A stretch of 43,933 nt of DNA from Mogibacterium sp. (GTDB lineage Bacteria; Bacillota; Clostridia; Peptostreptococcales; Anaerovoracaceae): assembly GCA_017405845.1 (NCBI GenBank), contig JAFQZQ010000001.1:1-43933 (forward strand). Direction: 5' to 3'. The notes below the pieces were generated by a model. It searched no databases and was not told the DNA's origin. It worked only from the letters and a program-made list of their open reading frames with translations. A program made the position numbers and the translations under genes. How positions within the stretch are numbered: the stretch's first letter is position 1; each line of letters opens with the position of its first letter. Of this stretch, positions 1 to 5,994 are shown piece after piece.

Positions 1-9
1 ATCACCTCC
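1..9 (-). promoter_or_regulatory. Ribosome binding site of a gene beyond the left edge
   Basis: Read on the minus strand the first nine bases are GGAGGTGAT, a nearly full complement of the 16S rRNA 3' end. This implies a minus-strand start codon just outside the window. A possible promoter lies directly upstream, with TATAAT at 16-21 and TGGTCA at 39-44 spaced by 17 bases. The predicted transcription start would then fall almost on the ribosome binding site, so the promoter is doubtful while the ribosome binding site looks real. Confidence 0.5.
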
Positions 10-68
10 AAAAGTATTATATAACAATTGTGAAGGGGTGACCAGTAGTGACGTTAACAAGTAGATAC

Positions 69-102
69 AACTATTCCTAAAATCATAATTTTGGGAATAG
101 TT
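69..102. repeat. Strong inverted repeat (15-bp arms, 4-base loop)
   Basis: The arms 69-83 and 88-102 are inverted copies with one mismatch (a G-U pair on one RNA strand), separated by CATA. There is no T tract on either side, so it is not a standard intrinsic terminator. It lies just upstream of the putative promoter of the gene off the left edge and could be an operator, an RNA hairpin or a small repeat element. Confidence 0.6.
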
Positions 103-355
103 ATGCACCCAAAACAGCAGAATCCCATATATCCCTGTATCTATTGTGATTTCAACGATTAGAGCCCTTTTTAATATTTATGACATTTAATTATATTCCT
201 ATAACTAAATTATTATCGGAATAGTTTCTTTGTAACACTCACCCGTTTATTACATTTATTATTTCTAATTCTAAGACCGTTTATATTATCAGCAGCAGTG
301 CCTCCGGATATTCGTTCTTATTGATACTGTTATTTATGTGATTCATTCAAACTAT

Positions 356-395
356 ACGCATACTAAGTACGTATACTAAGGCACGCATACTGCTG
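356..395. repeat. 13-bp tandem repeat, nearly three units
   Basis: Units ACGCATACTAAGT (356-368) and ACGTATACTAAGG (369-381) differ at two positions. After one extra base a third partial unit beginning ACGCATACT follows at 383. Such short direct repeats can be protein-binding sites or replication slippage products; nothing here distinguishes these. Confidence 0.55.
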
Positions 396-459
396 CGCTG
401 CTTTTTCGGATCACTCAGGTCCTTTTGCAATACTTATGCTATCTGTAAGATGGTTCTGA

Positions 460-518
460 AAAAGGCCGAAAAAACGAGGCGTTTATTTTCGATTTAAGCG
501 ATTTTTTTATGGCCTTTT
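460..518 (-). terminator. Nested inverted repeat, possible weak terminator
   Basis: AAAAGGCC (460-467) and GGCCTTTT (511-518) form an outer stem. Inside it AAACG and CGTTT (472-484) form a small hairpin. On the minus strand both stems are followed by T runs, so a transcript from the right could end here. The loop is long and the fold is uncertain. Confidence 0.25.
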
Positions 519-628
519 GACCTGTTATACCTTTAAAAAGCGCTGGTTTTTCAAGACTTTCGCGTAATCCTTTTGATCAGCATCGGTTTTCCTATATCAG
601 CTGGAGAACCTTGTAGATTTATTCGAGA

Positions 629-692
629 TTGACATAATTGTCAAGGGAAACCGCCAAGTTAACTTGACCTAACCGGCTAAAATTGGAAGCCG
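629..692. repeat. Cluster of three short palindromes
   Basis: TTGACATAATTGTCAA (629-644) is a palindrome with 6-bp arms. CAAGTTAACTTG (655-666) is a perfect 12-bp palindrome. CGGCT and AGCCG (674-678, 688-692) form a third inverted pair. GTCAAG and CTTGAC also pair across the first two. The arrangement looks like operator sites, but no adjacent promoter is clear. Confidence 0.4.
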
Positions 693-712
693 CTAAATTA
701 TTGCAAAGTGAA

Positions 713-761
713 AACCCGAAGCATGAAGCCGGGATACAAAATGCTTACATTACTTCGGGTT
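713..761 (-). terminator. Probable terminator of the yneA-like gene
   Basis: AACCCGAAG (713-721) and CTTCGGGTT (753-761) form a 9-bp stem, with an alternative inner stem AAGCAT/ATGCTT. Read on the minus strand the stem is followed by a short T run. It lies 55 bases downstream of the LysM gene stop. The loop is long (31 bases), so efficiency is uncertain. Confidence 0.45.
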
Positions 762-816
762 TATCAATAAAACACACTTCTAGACATACGTCAGAGCGAC
801 ATATGAAGCTAGCTAT

Positions 817-1143
817 TTAATAGATTGGGATAAACAGTTTTTCTCCCGGCTGGATGTCTGCCGCATCGATGTCGTTGATTTCATAAACATCGTAGATGGC
901 ACTCTGTACATCGATACTGGATCCTTTGTTACATCTTTCAATGATGTTCCAGAGGCTGTCGCCATCAGCTACTGTGACCTGTACGTATGATCTTACGGAA
1001 GCAGCCTCAGCATTAGCGGCGCCTATAACGGTGTATCCGGCAAAGACTGTGATCATGATGCTGATCAGTACAAACATAAAGAATCTTACCGGCTTTACTA
1101 TTCTGTAATGATGTTTTGTGTTCTTCTTCATTTTGCCCACCAT
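817..1143 (-). CDS. yneA: YneA-like SOS cell-division inhibitor with LysM domain
   Basis: A 108-residue membrane-anchored protein. A basic N-terminus is followed by one hydrophobic segment at about residues 20-42, ending in ANAEA, and a single LysM domain at about 53-107 (DGDSLWNI near its start, PGEKLFIP at its end). This architecture matches YneA of Bacillus and related LysM division inhibitors, which are made during the SOS response and delay septation from outside the membrane. The promoter carries three LexA boxes, which strongly supports the assignment. lexA is not next to it here, unlike in Bacillus subtilis. The start may instead be the ATG at 1131, which has GGTGGG before it. A generic LysM cell-wall protein is the alternative. 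Confidence 0.8.
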   Translation of the reverse strand: MVGKMKKNTKHHYRIVKPVRFFMFVLISIMITVFAGYTVIGAANAEAASVRSYVQVTVADGDSLWNIIERCNKGSSIDVQSAIYDVYEINDIDAADIQPGEKLFIPIY

Positions 1144-1170
1144 TCTCTTTCTATATAGCTCTCAGATGCG

Positions 1171-1184
1171 TAAACATCTGTTCG
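1171..1184. promoter_or_regulatory. LexA box 1 (downstream of transcription start)
   Basis: On the minus strand this reads CGAACAGATGTTTA, matching the Bacillus-type LexA consensus CGAACRNRYGTTYC at 13 of 14 positions. It lies roughly 10-25 bases downstream of the predicted transcription start, where bound repressor would block initiation or elongation. Confidence 0.85.
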
Positions 1185-1200
1185 TTTTCGGTATATCCGC

Positions 1201-1229
1201 ATTATAAACAAATGTTCGCTTCTTGTCAA
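1201..1229 (-). promoter_or_regulatory. Consensus sigma-A promoter of the yneA-like gene
   Basis: On the minus strand the -35 box TTGACA (1224-1229) and -10 box TATAAT (1201-1206) are both perfect and spaced by exactly 17 bases. Transcription should start near 1194, about 50 bases before the start codon. A LexA box fills most of the spacer and overlaps the -10 box. Confidence 0.9.
1205..1218. promoter_or_regulatory. LexA box 2 (inside the promoter)
   Basis: On the minus strand this reads CGAACATTTGTTTA, 12 of 14 matches to the Bacillus-type LexA consensus. It sits between the -35 and -10 boxes and overlaps the -10 hexamer, so LexA binding would exclude RNA polymerase. Confidence 0.85.
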
Positions 1230-1237
1230 TACCGTTT

Positions 1238-1251
1238 CGAACAAATGTTTA
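1238..1251. promoter_or_regulatory. LexA box 3 (upstream of -35)
   Basis: CGAACAAATGTTTA matches the LexA consensus at 13 of 14 positions. It lies just upstream of the -35 box. The centres of the three boxes are about 34 and 33 bases apart, near three helical turns, which could place the bound dimers on one face of the DNA. Confidence 0.85.
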
Positions 1252-1267
1252 TAAATGTTAATACAAC

Positions 1268-1302
1268 TGAAAAAGGCCTCCCGCAAAATGCGAAAAGCCT
1301 TG
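1268..1302 (-). terminator. Rho-independent terminator after ybaK
   Basis: On the minus strand a 13-bp stem (AAGGCTTTTCGCA against TGCGGGAGGCCTT, including G-U pairs) with a TTT loop is followed by TTTTTC. It starts about 30 bases past the ybaK stop and separates the mutS-to-ybaK unit from the yneA-like gene. Confidence 0.9.
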
Positions 1303-1332
1303 AAATCAAAGGGTTTCAGAAATTATAGCATA

Positions 1333-1818
1333 TTATTTGGTCAGATCGCAGAACTCAGCATTGCTCACTTCAGCCAGGGTTTCAGGATTAAGGATGATCT
1401 GTACTCCCCTCTTCCCAGCTGAGAAATAGATCTTTTCAAACAGTATTGCAGTTTCATCGATAAATGTCGGATAGGCCTTCTTCATGCCTATAGGCGAGCA
1501 GCCTCCTCGTATATATCCGGTTATATCGAGTATCTCCTTAACGTGGATCATCTCTATGCTCTTATTGCCTGAGGCCTTGGCCGCCTTCTTTAAATCCAGA
1601 GATTCTGCCACAGGTATTACGAATACGAAGAAGGCATTGCCGTCTCCTCTGGTGACAAGTGTCTTAAAAACGACGTCTTCCGACACGCCGAGCTCGTGGG
1701 CGGCATGGACGCCTGAAAGATCTGATTCATCATAGTCATAACTTGCCATCGAATAGTTTATACCGGCTGAATCGAGCAGCCTCATGGCATTTGTCTTCTG
1801 TACTTTTTCTTTAGCCAT
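1333..1818 (-). CDS. ybaK: YbaK/EbsC-type Cys-tRNA(Pro)/aminoacyl-tRNA deacylase
   Basis: A 161-residue protein of the YbaK/EbsC family, which hydrolyses wrongly charged Cys-tRNA(Pro) in trans and so guards translation accuracy in the cytosol. The family marks are present: VFKTLV with the conserved lysine at residue 52, GNKSIEM near 84-90, GYIRGGCSPIGMKK at 101-114 and SAGKRG at 133-138. Length is normal for the family. The start ATG lies inside the 3' end of the TVP38 gene (8-base overlap), implying translational coupling. It is the last gene before a strong terminator. The exact mischarged substrate cannot be read from the sequence. Confidence 0.9.
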   Translation of the reverse strand: MAKEKVQKTNAMRLLDSAGINYSMASYDYDESDLSGVHAAHELGVSEDVVFKTLVTRGDGNAFFVFVIPVAESLDLKKAAKASGNKSIEMIHVKEILDITGYIRGGCSPIGMKKAYPTFIDETAILFEKIYFSAGKRGVQIILNPETLAEVSNAEFCDLTK

Positions 1819-2551
1819 TTTTCTTTTCCTCTAATTCCGCATCCTTCATTTCTAATCTGTCGAGAAATTCTATAAGATCTTTACGCTTAATAAAACATAC
1901 CAGAAGCACCAGCGCAACTATCACTGACAGTATTACCAGAGCACGGTAGTTCTGTTTTCCGTAGAAATGTCCGAACAGCAGGCTGCCGAGCATGGCCGGC
2001 GATCTTCCGACAGTAGCAGCCAGAAGAAACGGTCTGAAGCGCATTTCCGAAATACCGGCGGCATATGACACCAGATCTTTAGGTATGCCTGGTATAAGAT
2101 AAATAAGGAAAGCGAGCAGCAGTCCCCGCCCTGAGTTAAGTTTCCTCTGATATTCCTTTACTTTTTCTTCGCCGAAAATGAGATGCATGGCATCGCTTCC
2201 GAGCGCCTTTGAGATATAGAAGGATATTACAGTGCCTATGACGGCACCGATGATCGATAGCAGTAATCCCCTGCCCACTCCAAACATATAGCTCGCGGCA
2301 AACTGTATCGGCTGCCCCGGCAGAAAGCAGACTACTACCTGAATTATCTGTAAAACTATTATAAGCAGGAACGATATGTGTCTGTTCTGCTTCAGATAAT
2401 CAATTACCCTCCCAGCTGTGTCCTTGCTGAATATATCGCTTCCGAATCTCAGATAAAGAAAAGCCGGTATGCCCACTATGATCATAATGAGCAATATCAG
2501 CTTGAGTATCGCTATGACCTTCTTCTTATCTGAGGAGACTTCAGCGTTCAT
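1811..2551 (-). CDS. TVP38/TMEM64 family membrane protein
   Basis: A 246-residue integral membrane protein of the TVP38/TMEM64 (VTT/DedA-related) family. Hydrophobic segments lie at about 13-33, 60-80, 88-115, 143-165, 172-195 and 203-221. The family core is seen in the FLPGQPIQFAASYMFG stretch near 76-91 and in YLIPGIPKDLVSYAAG near 151-166. Homologous DedA/VTT proteins have been linked to lipid scrambling or flipping in membranes, but the substrate of bacterial TVP38 proteins is not settled. The gene overlaps both neighbours by 4-8 bases, so it is cotranslated with the PLP lyase and ybaK, although no functional link is obvious. Confidence 0.85.
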   Translation of the reverse strand: MNAEVSSDKKKVIAILKLILLIMIIVGIPAFLYLRFGSDIFSKDTAGRVIDYLKQNRHISFLLIIVLQIIQVVVCFLPGQPIQFAASYMFGVGRGLLLSIIGAVIGTVISFYISKALGSDAMHLIFGEEKVKEYQRKLNSGRGLLLAFLIYLIPGIPKDLVSYAAGISEMRFRPFLLAATVGRSPAMLGSLLFGHFYGKQNYRALVILSVIVALVLLVCFIKRKDLIEFLDRLEMKDAELEEKKNG

Positions 2552-3882
2552 AATGTAACGAGGCCCTTCTTATACAGTGCGTCGAGGCTCTTAATGACTC
2601 CGAATCTCGAATGCCAGTACGACAGACCACCCTGGAAATATGCGATATATGGTTCTCTGAGAGGTGCATCCGCACTGAGCTCAATTGAAGATCCCTGTAC
2701 AAACGCTCCTGCAGCCATAACGACCTGGTCTTCATAACCAGGCATGTCCCAAGGCATAGGCAGCACATACGAATCGATCGGAGATGCGGACTGAACTGCC
2801 TGGCAGAAAGCAACCGTACGCTCCGGAGTCAGGAATTTGATAGCCTGTATAATGTCGCTTCTGTCCGCATCAGCTGCCGGAACAACATCAAAGCCGAGCT
2901 TGTCATATACCGTACCGGCGAGAATAGCGCCTTTTAGAGCTGCGTTTACGACTCCGGGAGCCATGAAGAGGCCCTGCATAACGTTGCGGTTCTGACCGAA
3001 TGTAAGGCCGCATTCAGCGCCGATTCCAGGACATGTAAGTCTATAGGAAATCTGCTCTATCAGATCTGCTCTGCCTACGATATAACCACCTGAAAGCGCA
3101 AGTCCTCCGCCCGGATTCTTGATAAGTGATCCTGCCATCACGTCTACACCGAATTCTGTAGGTTCAATGGCATCTACAAACTCGCCGTAGCAATTATCAA
3201 GCATTACGATGATGCCCGGATCGATCCCATGTACAAGTTCTGTAACAGCTTTGAGGCTTTCGAGTGAAATCGCAGGTCTCCAGTCATAACCGGTAGAGCG
3301 CTGCATGGCCACTACCTTGGTTTTAGGAGTGACTGCCTTGCTGATTGCGTCGAGATCAACGTCCATGTTGTCGCCAAGGGAGACTTCTTTATAGACTATA
3401 CCATAATCTTTTATTGTCCCTTTGAAATCGGAAGGTCCTAAAAGACTGCCTTCTCCCCTTTGCTTGGTACTTCCGTCGTTTCTTCCGATTACAGTCTGAA
3501 GTGTGTCGTAAGGTGTGCCGGTCACTTCAATGAGTTCGTCACCCGGACGCAGCATTCCAAGAAGTGTAGAAGCAATGGCATGTGTTCCATTTACGATATT
3601 TGGTCTGACAAGAGCTGCTTCAGTGCCGAAAACCGATGCGTATACCCTTTCTACAGCTTCGCGGCCTGCATCGTCATAACCGTAACCCGTGCTCCAGTCA
3701 AAATGAGTCGCGTTGATATGATTCTCCTGAAAAGCCTTGAGGACTTTCATCTGGCATATTGCCGTGATGTCATCTATCCTTGCAAAGCGTTCTGCGAGAG
3801 CGTTTTCAGCTTCATCAACCAGCGCGAGTACTTTATCATCTATATTGAATTGTTCCTTAATATATTCGTTGTATCTTTCCAT
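2548..3882 (-). CDS. PLP-dependent methionine gamma-lyase/aluminium-resistance family protein
   Basis: A 444-residue fold-type I PLP enzyme of the Alum_res/COG4100 family, usually annotated as a methionine gamma-lyase or cystathionine beta-lyase-like protein. The predicted Schiff-base lysine is K255 in GSLIKNPGGG, and the cofactor aspartate is probably D229 in MLDNCYGEF. NGTHAIAS (98-105) fits the phosphate-binding region. The family probably cleaves C-S or related bonds of sulfur amino acids, but the real substrate is poorly established and the aluminium-resistance name comes from an old phenotype. The ATG start is 2 bases after the recombinase stop. It is not a standard MetC or MegL, so the function name should be held loosely. 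Confidence 0.75.
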   Translation of the reverse strand: MERYNEYIKEQFNIDDKVLALVDEAENALAERFARIDDITAICQMKVLKAFQENHINATHFDWSTGYGYDDAGREAVERVYASVFGTEAALVRPNIVNGTHAIASTLLGMLRPGDELIEVTGTPYDTLQTVIGRNDGSTKQRGEGSLLGPSDFKGTIKDYGIVYKEVSLGDNMDVDLDAISKAVTPKTKVVAMQRSTGYDWRPAISLESLKAVTELVHGIDPGIIVMLDNCYGEFVDAIEPTEFGVDVMAGSLIKNPGGGLALSGGYIVGRADLIEQISYRLTCPGIGAECGLTFGQNRNVMQGLFMAPGVVNAALKGAILAGTVYDKLGFDVVPAADADRSDIIQAIKFLTPERTVAFCQAVQSASPIDSYVLPMPWDMPGYEDQVVMAAGAFVQGSSIELSADAPLREPYIAYFQGGLSYWHSRFGVIKSLDALYKKGLVTL

Positions 3883-3884
3883 TA

Positions 3885-5030
3885 TCAGTCAGTATCCGTT
3901 CTTTCAAGCTCCCATTCCATGTCGCTCACAAGGTCACGTTTAACGTTCATCTTGTGCTGAGCATATAACTGGGTCGTAGTCACCTGCTCGTGATCGAGGA
4001 GCGCAGCTACATCGTATATCGAGTTGCCTCTTCCAATGAGCGAAGTGGCAGCTGTGGCCCTGAGCTTGTGAGGGCTGTACCCCGCACGTCTGCTGGTGTT
4101 GAGAGCTATCGATGTATATTTCTTTACAAGTTCCCTGATGGCGCGTTCGGTTATCCGCTTGCCCTGCAGTGAAAGGAACAGCGCGTCCTCAGCCGGCGCA
4201 TTTTCAGGTATGACGGTATTTCGCTCACCATTTATGTAATCGTTCAGAACCATCTCAACAGAGCGGTTGAGCGGCATTATCGATTCCTTGCCTCTCTTGC
4301 GGTAGATCTTGAACTCACCTCTCGAGAAGTTGAATGAAGATACGTTCAGCTGCTGGAGTTCGCTGAGTCTGAGCCCGTAAGTAACAAACATCACAAGAAT
4401 GGCTTTGTCGCGGAGTTTAGTCTTTTCCCAGTAAGTGCGCTCGTGGTTTGTGAGACCCGTGCCGTTTGTTACGGCGTCGAGCATTATCATTACTTCGTCA
4501 TCCTGAAGCGCTTTTATCTCGCGTTCACCCGGCTTCGCTACCCTTATCGGATCGAAGCCGTCAGTGATATTCTGCTCTACTATCCCGTCTCTGTAAAGCT
4601 GTTTGAAAAGTACCGAAACCGACGATTTTTTGCGTGCCAGAGACTTGTTGTTGTTCTCATAAACCGTTACTGTGTCGCCGTCATCGACCATGTATTTGCG
4701 GCAATGATCGATGTATAAATTGATATCTGCCGCGACAACATTGTTAAGTTCTTCCGACTTTATGTCTTTAGGCGTCTCCGCTTTAGTGAGGTCGGTCTCT
4801 TTTATAAGGTAATTCATGAAAAAGCGCACATCGTGAAGATATGCAAGTCTCGTCATAGGAAGAACATTTCCCTTCAGATATGCGAAATACGGGCGCAAAA
4901 AATTCGGAAGCTCCTTCTGAATGGCTTCACACTCCATGTAAATATCGTTTTCTTTCTTAACGATATTGTCTGGCTTATCGCTTTTATTATGCGATCTGAA
5001 TTCCTTGCTGTCGTATGTGGTCTTCGCCAT
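3885..5030 (-). CDS. Tyrosine recombinase (XerC/XerD-like)
   Basis: A 381-residue site-specific tyrosine recombinase. An N-terminal core-binding SAM-like domain spans about 38-155 and the catalytic domain about 170-370. The whole catalytic set is visible: R221 (GLRLSEL), K248 (KRGKES), H321 and R324 (HKLRATAATS), H347 (LLDHEQ) and the nucleophile Y356. It should therefore be active. It is longer than typical XerC/D (about 300 residues) because of a polar N-terminal extension of some 35 residues and a longer linker near 110-130. It sits 3 bases after miaA and 2 bases before the PLP lyase, inside the mismatch-repair operon. No att site, excisionase or phage gene is nearby, so a chromosomal Xer-type role is more likely than a mobile-element integrase, but the target site is unknown. 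Confidence 0.85.
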   Translation of the reverse strand: MAKTTYDSKEFRSHNKSDKPDNIVKKENDIYMECEAIQKELPNFLRPYFAYLKGNVLPMTRLAYLHDVRFFMNYLIKETDLTKAETPKDIKSEELNNVVAADINLYIDHCRKYMVDDGDTVTVYENNNKSLARKKSSVSVLFKQLYRDGIVEQNITDGFDPIRVAKPGEREIKALQDDEVMIMLDAVTNGTGLTNHERTYWEKTKLRDKAILVMFVTYGLRLSELQQLNVSSFNFSRGEFKIYRKRGKESIMPLNRSVEMVLNDYINGERNTVIPENAPAEDALFLSLQGKRITERAIRELVKKYTSIALNTSRRAGYSPHKLRATAATSLIGRGNSIYDVAALLDHEQVTTTQLYAQHKMNVKRDLVSDMEWELERTDTD

Positions 5031-5033
5031 GCT

Positions 5034-5972
5034 TTATTCAACGCCGTATTCGGCTTTGTGGTCTTCACCGAGTATGCGGTCAACCACTTCTCCGACGGTG
5101 TCGCCCTTCTTTATCTCCAGCCAGTTAACGAAGTCGTATCTCTTCAGCCAGGTGTACTGCCTTTTTGCGTAATGTCTGGTATTCTTCATAATCAGCTCTT
5201 TGGCATCGAAAAGATCGTACTCGCCGTTAAGGAAGCCGATTATCTCTTTATATCCGATGGCCTTCATTGATGGCAGGTCTGATGTATAACCTTTTTCAAG
5301 AAGTCCGCAGACCTCATCAACAAGTCCATCGTTTATCAGTCTCGACACCCTGCGATTGATCCTCTCATAGAGCCATTCTCTCTCCATTGTAAGAGCAAAG
5401 AACTTGAAGTCGTAATCAGGATTGAGTTCGCACTCGGAAAGGTCCTTGATTCCTTTACCATGCTCATATGCCTCGATGGCACGGATTATTTTGCGTGTGT
5501 TGTTAGGATGTATCCTCGAAGCCGCATCAGGATCAAGTCCGTGGAGATACTCATGCATATACAGAGTACCGCGTTCTGCTGCGAGCTCTTCGAGCTCCTG
5601 TCTGCGTTCCATGTCGTCCGGAGCTGCGCCAAAATCCATATCGTAAAGGATGGCGTTCAGATAAAGCCCGGTTCCGCCGCATACTATAGGAGTCTTTCCG
5701 CGCGCAAGGATGTCGTTTATCGTTTCGATTGCAAGCTTTCTGTAATCCGCAACAGTCATGTTTACTGTAGGATCCTCAATCGAATAGAGGTGATGCTTTA
5801 TCTCAGACATCGCCTTCTGGGAAGGTTTGGCGCTTCCGATATCCATATATTTATAAAGCTGTATCGAGTCACAGTTGACTACCTCGCCATTAATGCGCTT
5901 TGCGAGATAGTAGGCTATCAGGCTCTTGCCCGAAGCCGTAGGACCCGAGATTATATATACTGTATTGTTCAT
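5034..5972 (-). CDS. miaA: tRNA dimethylallyltransferase MiaA
   Basis: A 312-residue enzyme that transfers a dimethylallyl group to N6 of A37 in tRNAs reading codons starting with U. The P-loop GPTASGKS (10-17) opens the protein. CDSIQLY (34-40) carries the tRNA/A37-binding aspartate, followed by DIGSAKPS, CGGTGLYLNA and the late AIGYKEI motif. Length is normal. It follows mutL with a 22-base gap, in the classic mutS-mutL-miaA order known from many bacteria. Its isoprenoid donor, dimethylallyl diphosphate, is the same pool used by the prenyl synthase at 12573-13463. Confidence 0.97.
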   Translation of the reverse strand: MNNTVYIISGPTASGKSLIAYYLAKRINGEVVNCDSIQLYKYMDIGSAKPSQKAMSEIKHHLYSIEDPTVNMTVADYRKLAIETINDILARGKTPIVCGGTGLYLNAILYDMDFGAAPDDMERRQELEELAAERGTLYMHEYLHGLDPDAASRIHPNNTRKIIRAIEAYEHGKGIKDLSECELNPDYDFKFFALTMEREWLYERINRRVSRLINDGLVDEVCGLLEKGYTSDLPSMKAIGYKEIIGFLNGEYDLFDAKELIMKNTRHYAKRQYTWLKRYDFVNWLEIKKGDTVGEVVDRILGEDHKAEYGVE

Positions 5973-5994
5973 TCTCTCAATTATTCCCCGAAAG

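Larger units (their letters stand above)
103..816. other. Gene-free stretch with several small repeats
   Basis: No open reading frame in either direction looks coding here. The region is AT-rich and holds a 13-bp tandem repeat (356-395), a nested inverted repeat (460-518), three close palindromes (629-692) and a long hairpin (713-761). A short minus-strand frame around 555-640 is too small to support. I recognise no RNA gene. Confidence 0.5.

Noticed and set aside
555..640. Short minus-strand frame of about 30 codons in the left gap
   Set aside because: Too short, without a start codon or ribosome binding site, and no recognisable domain.
3885..5030. Prophage or transposon integrase
   Set aside because: No phage, excisionase, transposase or att-like repeats are near, and the gene is packed between core genes with 2-3 base gaps.
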